Part shown: positions 1 through 5,339 of the stretch, piece by piece
Position numbering within the stretch: position 1 is the first letter of the stretch
Layout: each line of letters opens with the position of its first letter
Assembly: GCA_013867245.1 (NCBI GenBank)
Contig: JACENB010000103.1
Span: 1-6,118 of the forward strand
DNA from: Nitrosopumilaceae archaeon
Lineage (GTDB): Archaea; Thermoproteota; Nitrososphaeria; Nitrososphaerales; Nitrosopumilaceae
Reading direction: 5' to 3'
DNA length: 6,118 nucleotides
The notes under the pieces: generated by a model
The model's database searches: none
What the model was told of the DNA's origin: nothing
What the model saw: the letters and a program-made list of their open reading frames with translations, nothing else
Made by a program: the position numbers and the translations under genes

Positions 1-699
1 AGTACTCCTCAACAAGAATCACAATACAGTGCATTATCTTCTGTAATAGAAGTAACATGGAAGACAGGTCAAAAAGAAATTGTATTTGAATCTGCTACAG
101 ATGTAATTGCAGCTGAGGAAGGTGGAAGAATTGAATTCAATGAAACTGGAGTTGTACTCAATACTCCGCACATTGTCTGGCCTGATGGACAGATGCAATT
201 ACGCTCAGATAATGAAATCACAGATGATATGCCCTATGGAGGAGGCCAAATTACTGAAATTAATGAAGAAGAAATGACTGTCACATTTGTCGCTCATAGA
301 GGTTGGGGCCCTGATGGAAGAACAATTTACTATATTGTAACTGATGCTACTCCGTCTGGACCTGCTGAAATGATGGGAGTAACTTCGTCTCCAACTTCAG
401 CAAATTTGATTGCTCATTCGGGAGCAGTTGATCTCTTCCAGTTCAAAAATGGAATTAAAGGCACAGGTCCATTAGGATTTCAAGCTGGAATTGCAGCAGC
501 TGCATTAGGTGATGAAAATTACAGTCCTATGTGGAGAATATATCTAATTGAATGGAATGATTCAGAAAATGCAAAAATTCTAGAAACAAAATCTGATATT
601 GATTCATTTAGAGCAGATGATCAGATTACTGTCAGCATAGCAAGACCAACGAATAGTGATCATATAGTAAATTGTCCATTTATTGATCCTTTTCAATAA
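1..699 (+). CDS. Probable exported beta-rich protein of unknown function, C-terminal part (5' end outside window)
   Basis: The frame is open from base 1 to a TAA at 697-699, giving 232 residues with no start in view. The first internal ATG (193) lies inside continuous protein-like sequence, so it is not the start. The fragment has no membrane helix and reads as alternating beta strands rich in acidic and small residues, such as IEVTWKTGQKEIVF near the left edge. A Gly-rich block around residues 101-120 contains GWGPDGRTIYYIVTDATP. A second block contains LFQFKNGIKGTGPLGFQAG (about 146-164), then SPMWRIYLIEW. The tail HIVNCPFIDPF has a His and a lone Cys close to the C-terminus. I recall similar secreted proteins in thaumarchaea and some bacteria, possibly the family called DUF7482, but this is memory and unchecked. 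Export is inferred from composition only, because the N-terminus is missing. No function is proposed. Confidence 0.75.
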   Translation, partial: STPQQESQYSALSSVIEVTWKTGQKEIVFESATDVIAAEEGGRIEFNETGVVLNTPHIVWPDGQMQLRSDNEITDDMPYGGGQITEINEEEMTVTFVAHRGWGPDGRTIYYIVTDATPSGPAEMMGVTSSPTSANLIAHSGAVDLFQFKNGIKGTGPLGFQAGIAAAALGDENYSPMWRIYLIEWNDSENAKILETKSDIDSFRADDQITVSIARPTNSDHIVNCPFIDPFQ

Positions 700-711
700 T
701 TCACTAAAGGG

Positions 712-719
712 ATAAATTA
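712..719 (+). promoter_or_regulatory. Putative TATA box for cobJ
   Basis: The sequence ATAAATTA is centred about 28 bases upstream of the TTG at 744, with a purine stretch (AAAGG) just before it that could act as a BRE. This spacing places transcription initiation at or next to the start codon. No Shine-Dalgarno-like sequence precedes the TTG, which fits a leaderless mRNA. It is inferred from geometry only. Confidence 0.45.
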
Positions 720-743
720 CTTGCAAGCAGATTTGTTTTAAAA

Positions 744-1541
744 TTGACCGGAAAATTGAACATTGTTGGTGTTGGTCCTGGAAATAATGATCATATGACA
801 TTTAGAGCAAAAAAAGTAATCAGTGAAAGTGATATCATTATTGGTTATGAAACATATGTAAATTTAGTTTCAGATCTTATTGAAGGAAAAACAGTTTATC
901 GTTATGCAATGACTCAAGAAGTTGAAAGAGCTCATCAATGTATTGATCTTGCAAAGTCAGGAAAAATCGTATCTCTTGTATCTAGTGGAGATCCCGGAAT
1001 CTATGGAATGGCTGGACTAATCTATGAAACTCTAGCTGAGAGTGGTTGGGATCCAAAAGATGGACTTCAAGTAGAAATAGTTCCAGGTGTGTCTGCACTG
1101 AATTCATGTGCATCTATTATTGGCTCACCACTAATGTCTGATTTTGCAGTTGTAAGTATGAGTGATTTGTTAGTTCCATGGGAAGTTATTGAAAACAGAG
1201 TAGAGTCCGCAGCAAAAGGCGATTTTGTTCTTGTAATTTACAATCCCGCCAGTAAGAAAAGAGTTCATCAGTTACAAGATACTAGAAAAATTCTATTAAA
1301 ATACAGAAAACCCACAACACCTGTTGCAATTATTGTTGGTGCATATAGAGAAGCTCAAACAATTGTAATGACTGATTTAGAAAATCTACCAAACCATTCA
1401 GACAAATTAGGAATGACTAGTACAGTAATTGTGGGAAATTCATCTACATATTCTTACAAAGATCTGATGATAAATCCAAGAGGATACAAATCAAAATACA
1501 ATTTAGAAGAACAAACTAATCCAGATCTTAAAGTTCAGTAA
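744..1541 (+). CDS. cobJ: Precorrin-3B / cobalt-factor III C17-methyltransferase (CobJ/CbiH)
   Basis: This SAM-dependent enzyme of corrin-ring synthesis adds a methyl group at C17 and drives ring contraction, in the cytoplasm. The 265 residues match the usual single-domain length and show the family landmarks in order: VGVGPG (8-13), SSGDPGIYGM (80-89) at the SAM/tetrapyrrole site, EIVPGVSA (111-118), MSDLLVPW (139-146), VIYNPAS (164-170), MTSTVIVGNSSTY (224-236) and the terminal INPRGY. The start is TTG at 744. An in-frame stop sits at 705-707 and no ATG or GTG lies between; the only nearby alternative is TTG at 756, which would leave the protein beginning right at the first strand. A TATA-like box 28 bases upstream supports 744. 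The 3' end overlaps tyrS tail-to-tail by 7 bp. No other cobalamin gene is in view, so it stands apart from the rest of its pathway here. Sequence alone does not settle whether the substrate is precorrin-3B or cobalt-factor III. Confidence 0.93.
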   Translation: MTGKLNIVGVGPGNNDHMTFRAKKVISESDIIIGYETYVNLVSDLIEGKTVYRYAMTQEVERAHQCIDLAKSGKIVSLVSSGDPGIYGMAGLIYETLAESGWDPKDGLQVEIVPGVSALNSCASIIGSPLMSDFAVVSMSDLLVPWEVIENRVESAAKGDFVLVIYNPASKKRVHQLQDTRKILLKYRKPTTPVAIIVGAYREAQTIVMTDLENLPNHSDKLGMTSTVIVGNSSTYSYKDLMINPRGYKSKYNLEEQTNPDLKVQ

Positions 1542-2581
1542 CTTTTCTTGATTGCCTCATGTAACTCCTCAGTAAGATTAAGCTTGTCTCTAATTGGAGA
1601 TACTATTTTCACCAAATAATTCCCAACTGTTTGCTTCAAATCTCCTGGATGTAACTTTTTTTCAGCAAAATCCGATTCAAGTTGATTATAATCTTGATAT
1701 GATACATTTCCACCAAATTTCTCAGGTCTTTCCACACTCATCTCATCAAATTCATGGAAAATCACCGTCTTTGCAATTTCTAATAGTGGATTATTCTGTA
1801 TGTTTGCCTCTTCACACCAGGCTTTGTTCATCTTTTTCTTAATTTCTTCATCAGTATTGTGAATAAAGACACCTGAATTTGGATCAGATTTGCTCATTTT
1901 TCCTAAAATTTGTGAGTCACTGGTATCTGCAGGCTTGGATAGACCTGGCAACAATTTATGATGTACTGCAACTGGTACTTTCCATTTCATTTTAGGAAAT
2001 ATTTCTCTGACTAGCATGTGGATTTTTCTTTGGTCCATTCCTGCATGTGCAATATCAACCTCCAAAGAATGAATGTCAACTGCTTGCATTGCAGGATAAA
2101 GTAATTTAGCAACATCTATCTTCTCTTCATTTTCAGAACGTCCCATTATTGTTAGAGTTCTCATTGTTCTAGCTAATGACATGTGCTTTGTAAATTTCAC
2201 AAGTTCTGACCAATATTCTGTTTTTTCTTCATAAAGTTTTGAACCTAAAATGATTTCAGCATCAGGGCAAACTAGTTTGAAAGCATCTTGATAATATTTT
2301 GAAACCTTAGAAATTGTTTCCCAATTACCTCCTAATTTATCATTAATTAGCGTGTGCCAATCTGCAAGAAAAATTGTACACTTTACACCAGCTTTTGCAA
2401 AATCATTAATCTTGAATCCTGTACTGATTAAACTTCCAAGATGTAAAAAACCAGAAATCTCTAGTCCAATGTAATGTTTTGGAGAAGAATTTGTTTTGAA
2501 CAATTCAATTAATTCATCACGTGTAACAACTTCCTCAGTTGGTGGTCTTTCAATCAAATCAACTTTTTCAGTTATGTCCAA
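1535..2581 (-). CDS. tyrS: Tyrosyl-tRNA synthetase, archaeal type
   Basis: This class Ic synthetase charges tRNA-Tyr with tyrosine. The 348-residue protein has the HIGH-type signature as HLG (47-49, within SGFLHLGS) and the KMSKS loop intact (228-232). Tyrosine-pocket residues of the Methanocaldococcus enzyme have clear counterparts: Y37 in YIGLEISG, Y162 and Q166 in YPAMQ, D169, and Q184 in MDQRKIHML. C-terminal motifs RPEKFGG (285-291) and LHPGDLK (310-316) are also archaeal TyrRS landmarks. It is about 40 residues longer than the roughly 306-residue Methanocaldococcus enzyme, partly from an insertion before KMSKS (about 214-227). The start is TTG at 2581: an in-frame stop lies three codons upstream and no ATG is available. 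The N-terminus from here aligns naturally with known TyrRS. A TATA box 30 bases upstream fits a (nearly) leaderless transcript. TrpRS was considered and rejected because of the tyrosine-pocket residues. Confidence 0.95.
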   Translation of the reverse strand: MDITEKVDLIERPPTEEVVTRDELIELFKTNSSPKHYIGLEISGFLHLGSLISTGFKINDFAKAGVKCTIFLADWHTLINDKLGGNWETISKVSKYYQDAFKLVCPDAEIILGSKLYEEKTEYWSELVKFTKHMSLARTMRTLTIMGRSENEEKIDVAKLLYPAMQAVDIHSLEVDIAHAGMDQRKIHMLVREIFPKMKWKVPVAVHHKLLPGLSKPADTSDSQILGKMSKSDPNSGVFIHNTDEEIKKKMNKAWCEEANIQNNPLLEIAKTVIFHEFDEMSVERPEKFGGNVSYQDYNQLESDFAEKKLHPGDLKQTVGNYLVKIVSPIRDKLNLTEELHEAIKKSY

Positions 2582-2607
2582 ATCAAATCAACTTTTGAGT
2601 GGTAAAC

Positions 2608-2615
2608 GTATAAAG
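2608..2615 (-). promoter_or_regulatory. Putative TATA box for tyrS, possibly shared with the divergent gene at 2676
   Basis: Read on the minus strand the element is CTTTATAC, centred 30-31 bases upstream of the tyrS TTG. Read on the plus strand it is GTATAAAG, an equally good TATA box that would start a transcript near 2637 and give the 2676 gene a leader of about 40 bases. The tyrS assignment is the stronger one by spacing. Confidence 0.5.
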
Positions 2616-2675
2616 TTATTCAAAGAATTTTTGGAAAATTAGAACCTTTGAATAGAGGATAACTCAATTATTATC

Positions 2676-2885
2676 ATGACTCTTGAAGAAGGACTAGACT
2701 TAATTGAAAATTACAAAAAAGGTATTGAAAAATTCTTAGAGACATTACCTGAACAATCTGTTCAATTAGGCACAGAAATGGTCAAAACTCTGACTATGAA
2801 TTCAAAAAATGAGATAAAAAATTTAGAAGCCATAGAAAAAGCCCTAAAACGACCTCCAAAGTATGAATCAGGACTTTCTGAATAA
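2676..2885 (+). CDS. Small helical protein of unknown function (69 aa)
   Basis: I do not recognise this protein. It starts with ATG and is predicted to be almost entirely alpha-helical: a first amphipathic helix at about 3-24, a short break at LPEQ (24-27), a second helix at about 28-39, and a third at about 43-58 rich in K/E. It ends in a flexible tail (RPPKYESGLSE). There is no Cys, no signal peptide and no membrane segment, so it is likely cytosolic. The reading frame uses the same AT-rich codons as its neighbours and fills the space between tyrS and the zinc-finger gene, ending 8 bases from the latter's stop codon in convergent orientation. A GAGGA stretch at 2655-2659 could be a weak ribosome site, but its 16-base spacing is long. 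That it is a real gene is supported by the fit of frame, position and composition, not by homology. Confidence 0.65.
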   Translation: MTLEEGLDLIENYKKGIEKFLETLPEQSVQLGTEMVKTLTMNSKNEIKNLEAIEKALKRPPKYESGLSE

Positions 2886-2886
2886 C

Positions 2887-2892
2887 AAAAAA
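2887..2892 (-). terminator. Putative U-tract terminator of the zinc-finger gene
   Basis: A run of six A on the plus strand gives six U in the minus-strand transcript, directly after the TAG stop at 2894-2896. Archaeal termination commonly uses U-tracts without a stem-loop. None is seen here. Confidence 0.35.
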
Positions 2893-2893
2893 C

Positions 2894-3082
2894 CTATTTA
2901 CAATTTTTCTTGTGTTTTCTTAAATCTTCTTGAGTGTTAAATTCTGTTCCACAAACTCTGCATTTTTCCTTTTTCTTGTTATGAGCTATTTCTTGATGTT
3001 TCTTTAATCTCTCTGAATCTGAAAGGATAGTTCCACACTTTTTGCACTTTAATTCATTTTTATTTCCACCAAACAATCCCAT
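2894..3082 (-). CDS. Small two-finger C2H2/C2HC zinc protein (62 aa)
   Basis: Two zinc fingers in tandem make up nearly the whole protein. Finger 1 is C13-X2-C16-X12-H29-X4-H34. Finger 2 is C41-X2-C44-X12-H57-X3-C61, so its last ligand is Cys rather than His. The conserved leucine before the first His is present in both fingers (L26, L54) and finger 2 has the aromatic (F48); finger 1 has I19 in that place. The linker (NKKKEK) and finger helices are strongly basic, suggesting nucleic-acid binding, but protein binding is equally possible. The N-terminal MGLFGGNKN is short and flexible. The start is ATG at 3082. The gene lies 46 bases downstream of a co-directional membrane-protein gene, with a weak TATA-like box in the gap, so it may be transcribed alone or by read-through. 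Its role (small transcription factor or other) is not known. Confidence 0.85.
   Translation of the reverse strand: MGLFGGNKNELKCKKCGTILSDSERLKKHQEIAHNKKKEKCRVCGTEFNTQEDLRKHKKNCK
2904..2921 (+). terminator. Putative U-rich terminator for the 2676 gene
   Basis: A T-rich tract (TTTTTCTTGTGTTTTCTT) begins 19 bases after the stop codon of the 69-aa gene, inside the antisense of the zinc-finger 3' end. A U-rich tract without a hairpin is typical of archaeal termination. Part of the T-richness simply reflects the Lys-rich C-terminus coded on the other strand. Confidence 0.3.
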
Positions 3083-3112
3083 GATATTATTTAATCATAC
3101 TAGAAGAAAAGT

Positions 3113-3120
3113 CTTAAAAT
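3113..3120 (-). promoter_or_regulatory. Weak TATA-like box for the zinc-finger gene
   Basis: On the minus strand the sequence is ATTTTAAG, centred about 34 bases upstream of the ATG at 3082. This would start RNA about 8 bases before the ATG. It is a poor match to a strong box, and read-through from the upstream gene is an alternative. Confidence 0.3.
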
Positions 3121-3128
3121 TTCAATTA

Positions 3129-3701
3129 TCAAACTTCTGGTTCATCTAGTGGTTTTCTAGGTTTTGTACTAAGATAGAATGCATGAGTGCTAATGATGAA
3201 TGCTGCTAGAAACATTTTGATTGCAAAAATTGTATTCCAAGGCCGATCTGGATCGGGATATGCAATCGATAATCTATCAATATCTGGCAGTACACCATCA
3301 ATAATTCCTGCAGAAATTTGAGCAGTTAATACTGAAAAGTTGTACATCACTTCAAACAAAGTTATGATTGAAAAGCCTAACAACATTAACTGTAGTAATG
3401 CCATTCTTGTTCCAACAATTTTATTTCCTGCAGTTCTTCTCCAACCTATTCTAGATACACAATACCAACCAATTATTGTAGAAAAAAATATCCATGTTGA
3501 TACTCTTGCAAAATTTTCAAATGGAATAGTTGTGTTGTGTATGGCTTCTCCCATCACATATGTTCCATTTTCCATCCACTCAATCATTGTAACATACACT
3601 CCAAAGATTAGTGATGAACTCATAATGAATCCACAAATATAGAAAATATACAGAAAAACTTTGTATCCTTTGTCTGTCTTTTCTAAATGACGTGGTTTCA
3701 T
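3129..3701 (-). CDS. Four-helix integral membrane protein of unknown function
   Basis: From ATG at 3701 this is a 190-residue protein with four predicted membrane helices at about 15-40, 67-84, 98-122 and 157-177. Basic segments (KPRHLEKTDKGYK at the N-terminus, RIGWRRTAGNK between helices 2 and 3, STKPRKP at the C-terminus) predict both ends and the middle loop inside. The two other loops would then be outside. These are acidic (DGVLPDIDRLSIAYPDPDRPW in the second) and carry possible N-glycosylation sequons at N45 and N56, plus one at N121 near the membrane. An upstream in-frame TTG at 3716 would add five residues, but a TATA box at 3725-3733 is only about 13 bases from it and 28 from the ATG, so the ATG is preferred. 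I recognise no family and see no redox-cofactor motif or transporter signature. It could be a lineage-specific accessory subunit of a membrane complex, but nothing here shows that. Confidence 0.8.
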   Translation of the reverse strand: MKPRHLEKTDKGYKVFLYIFYICGFIMSSSLIFGVYVTMIEWMENGTYVMGEAIHNTTIPFENFARVSTWIFFSTIIGWYCVSRIGWRRTAGNKIVGTRMALLQLMLLGFSIITLFEVMYNFSVLTAQISAGIIDGVLPDIDRLSIAYPDPDRPWNTIFAIKMFLAAFIISTHAFYLSTKPRKPLDEPEV

Positions 3702-3724
3702 TATGCCGATTGCCAAATTTTGAA

Positions 3725-3733
3725 ATATAAAAA
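3725..3733 (-). promoter_or_regulatory. TATA box for the membrane-protein gene
   Basis: The minus-strand sequence TTTTTATAT is centred 28 bases upstream of ATG 3701, the spacing expected for a leaderless archaeal transcript. It rules against the TTG at 3716 as start, since transcription would begin downstream of that codon. Confidence 0.55.
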
Positions 3734-3752
3734 TTCATGCGTAGTAATTGTG

Positions 3753-3759
3753 TTTATAC
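3753..3759 (+). promoter_or_regulatory. TATA box for the aminotransferase-MtrA-like operon
   Basis: TTTATAC is centred 26 bases upstream of GTG 3782. Transcription from here would begin at or beside that GTG and would exclude the ATG at 3737, which lies upstream of the box. The box is flanked by two GTAGTA hexamers (3741-3746 and 3761-3766). Confidence 0.55.
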
Positions 3760-3781
3760 AGTAGTACTAAGGACAAAATTT

Positions 3782-4870
3782 GTGAAAATTCCAATTAACA
3801 CGCCTATTTTAGGCAAAGAAGAACTCTCAGCCGTAGTCTCAGTAGTAAAATCAGGAGGGCTTACTTCAGCCTCTAAAGATGGAGGGAAGAATGTACAGGA
3901 ATTTGAAAAATTAGTTAAAACTTTTACCAAAACAAAGTACGCTGTTTCAGTAAATTCTGGTACTGCTGCTTTACAAGCAGCACTATATGCACTTGATATC
4001 AAAAAGGGAGATGAAGTTATTGTTCCTTCTTTTACATTTGTTGCTAGTGCAAATGCAATTGCATCTACTGGTGCTAAACCTGTTTTTGCAGATATCTTAA
4101 AAGAAAATTTTACAATTGATCCTGAATCAATTACAAAAAAGATTACTAGAAAAACCAGAGCAATAATGCCTGTACATCTGTATGGTCATATATCATCACT
4201 TGATAGAATTAAAGAAATTGCAAGAAAGCATAATCTTTCAGTAGTTGAAGATGCTGCACAATCACTTGGCTCAACTTTTAAAGGAAAACATACTGGAACA
4301 TTTTTTGAACTTGGATGTTATAGTCTCTATCCAGGAAAAGTAATGACATCTGGAGAGGGTGGAGTGATAGTTACTAACAATAGAAACCTCCATGAAAAAT
4401 TACAGATGATTAGAAACCATGGCATGATTAAAGGATATGACTCCAAAATATTTGGATTAAATCTAAGACTACCTGAAATTAATGCTGCTATAGCTAAAAT
4501 CCAAATTAAAAAATTACCAAAATTTATTCAGTCTAGAAGACGAAATGCAAAACTATTATCTGATTTACTATCTGATACAAAAATAAAAATTCCTTTTGAA
4601 GGAAAAAATGAAAAATTTAATTGGTCATTATACACTATTGCAACAAAAAATAGAGATTCAATTTTAAAGAAACTCAACTCAAAAGGTATCGGTGCTGCAG
4701 TTTATTATCCAATCCCTGTTCACAAAATCCCTATTTACAAAATAAAATCAAAATTAAGTAATACTGATTGGGCATCAAAACATGTTTTGTCCTTACCTGT
4801 TCATCCAAATGTATCTACAAAAAATGTTGAATTTATTGCAAAAACTGTGCGTGATTTAGTAAATGAATAG
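3782..4870 (+). CDS. DegT/DnrJ/EryC1/StrS-family PLP-dependent sugar aminotransferase
   Basis: This family transfers an amino group, usually from glutamate, to keto-sugar nucleotides used in surface glycans or glycosylated metabolites. From GTG 3782 the protein is 362 residues, the usual family size. Visible landmarks in that numbering: SGTAAL (59-64) at the phosphate site, VPSFTFVASANAI (81-93), VEDAAQSLGS (155-164) with D157 for the pyridine nitrogen and Q160, and SLYPGKVMTSGEGG (181-194) with K186 as the PLP Schiff-base lysine. After these come RNHG (211-214), LRLPEINAAI (228-237), and the C-terminal YYPIPVHK and LSLPVHPNVS. The open frame extends to an ATG at 3737, but those 15 extra residues (MRSNCVYTVV...) are not family-like, and the TATA box lies downstream of that ATG. 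The stop overlaps the next gene by 8 bp. No glycosyltransferase or other sugar gene is in view, so the substrate cannot be named. Confidence 0.9.
   Translation: MKIPINTPILGKEELSAVVSVVKSGGLTSASKDGGKNVQEFEKLVKTFTKTKYAVSVNSGTAALQAALYALDIKKGDEVIVPSFTFVASANAIASTGAKPVFADILKENFTIDPESITKKITRKTRAIMPVHLYGHISSLDRIKEIARKHNLSVVEDAAQSLGSTFKGKHTGTFFELGCYSLYPGKVMTSGEGGVIVTNNRNLHEKLQMIRNHGMIKGYDSKIFGLNLRLPEINAAIAKIQIKKLPKFIQSRRRNAKLLSDLLSDTKIKIPFEGKNEKFNWSLYTIATKNRDSILKKLNSKGIGAAVYYPIPVHKIPIYKIKSKLSNTDWASKHVLSLPVHPNVSTKNVEFIAKTVRDLVNE
4851..4855 (+). promoter_or_regulatory. Shine-Dalgarno-like site for the MtrA-like gene
   Basis: GTGAT lies 7 bases before ATG 4863 and is complementary to the ATCAC of the common archaeal 16S 3' end. 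As the start lies inside the aminotransferase gene, it must be translated from a leadered mRNA, unlike most genes here. The site supports this ATG and translational coupling. Confidence 0.4.
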
Positions 4871-5339
4871 CCTTGGAAACATCATTGGCGAAATATGTAA
4901 GGTCGTTCTCCCAATAAAGCAGGAGTTTTACCCTGGAAATCCTGACTCAGAAATTGCAATCTGCACGCTTGCAAGCATATCATTACTTGATGATTTGAAG
5001 GATTCTGGAATCTTGATCAAAGTAGCAATTATTGGTAGATTGTTTACAGAGAATAAAGGAATTGATAGTATGATACAATATGTTAATGAAAACAAGAAAA
5101 TAAAAAAAATAATTCTATGTGGAAAAGAAGTTTGGGGTCATAAATCTGGTCATTCTTTATTACAATTACACAAGAATGGAATTGATAAAAATTTCCGAAT
5201 AATTAATTCTGTTAGTCCTGATCCTTTTCTTACAGTTTCTAAAGATATGATAGAATATTTTCAAAACAATATCACAATCATTGATTTAATTGGTGAAACT
5301 AATCTTGAAGCAATTTCTGAAAAAATTAAGATTCCTTAG
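4863..5339 (+). CDS. Soluble MtrA-like corrinoid protein (homologue of methyl-H4MPT:CoM methyltransferase subunit A)
   Basis: The 158-residue protein matches the corrinoid domain of methanogen MtrA along its length. It has FYPGNPDSEIAICTLAS (22-38), AIIGRLFTENKGID (55-68), ILCGKEVWGHKSGHS (84-98), LLQLHKNGID (99-108), and near the end IIDLIGETNLEAI (139-151). In MtrA the lower axial ligand to cobalt is the His in a GxEVxGH motif; here that is H93 in GKEVWGH, so corrinoid binding is plausible. MtrA of methanogens is longer and ends in a membrane anchor; this protein ends after the cobamide domain and has no membrane helix, so it should be cytosolic. The start ATG overlaps the aminotransferase stop (ATGAATAG, 8 bp), with a GTGAT ribosome site 7 bases upstream. 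None of the other Mtr subunits is in the window. A methyl carrier for another reaction, such as methionine synthesis by a core MetE-type enzyme, is one inference; a non-catalytic cobamide-binding role is another. Confidence 0.82.
   Translation: MNSLGNIIGEICKVVLPIKQEFYPGNPDSEIAICTLASISLLDDLKDSGILIKVAIIGRLFTENKGIDSMIQYVNENKKIKKIILCGKEVWGHKSGHSLLQLHKNGIDKNFRIINSVSPDPFLTVSKDMIEYFQNNITIIDLIGETNLEAISEKIKIP

Noticed and set aside
604..801. Minus-strand open frame across the end of the first gene and the start of cobJ
   Set aside because: It overlaps two well-supported plus-strand genes, has no recognisable protein character and no promoter.
1594..1842. Plus-strand open frame inside tyrS
   Set aside because: It is antisense to a complete, motif-confirmed TyrRS; its composition is that of a shadow frame.
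1535..2581. Tryptophanyl-tRNA synthetase as the identity
   Set aside because: TrpRS shares HIGH and KMSKS motifs, but the YPAMQ, VDI and MDQRKIHML segments match the tyrosine pocket of archaeal TyrRS.
3193..3199. ATGATGA as C box of a C/D-box guide RNA (also GTGATGA at 509 and 3612)
   Set aside because: No D box (CTGA) at a suitable distance, and all sites lie within coding sequence where such words are common in AT-rich DNA.
3340..3642. Plus-strand open frame opposite the membrane protein
   Set aside because: The coding strand gives a coherent four-helix protein with positive-inside topology and a good promoter; this frame is its antisense.
3754..4002. Minus-strand open frame opposite the aminotransferase N-terminus
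   Set aside because: It is antisense to conserved DegT-family sequence, and its start lies well inside that gene.
4863..5339. MtrA homology as a sign of methanogenesis
   Set aside because: There is no membrane anchor, no other mtr gene in view, and the surrounding genes fit a thaumarchaeon; the homology shows a corrinoid fold, not the pathway.
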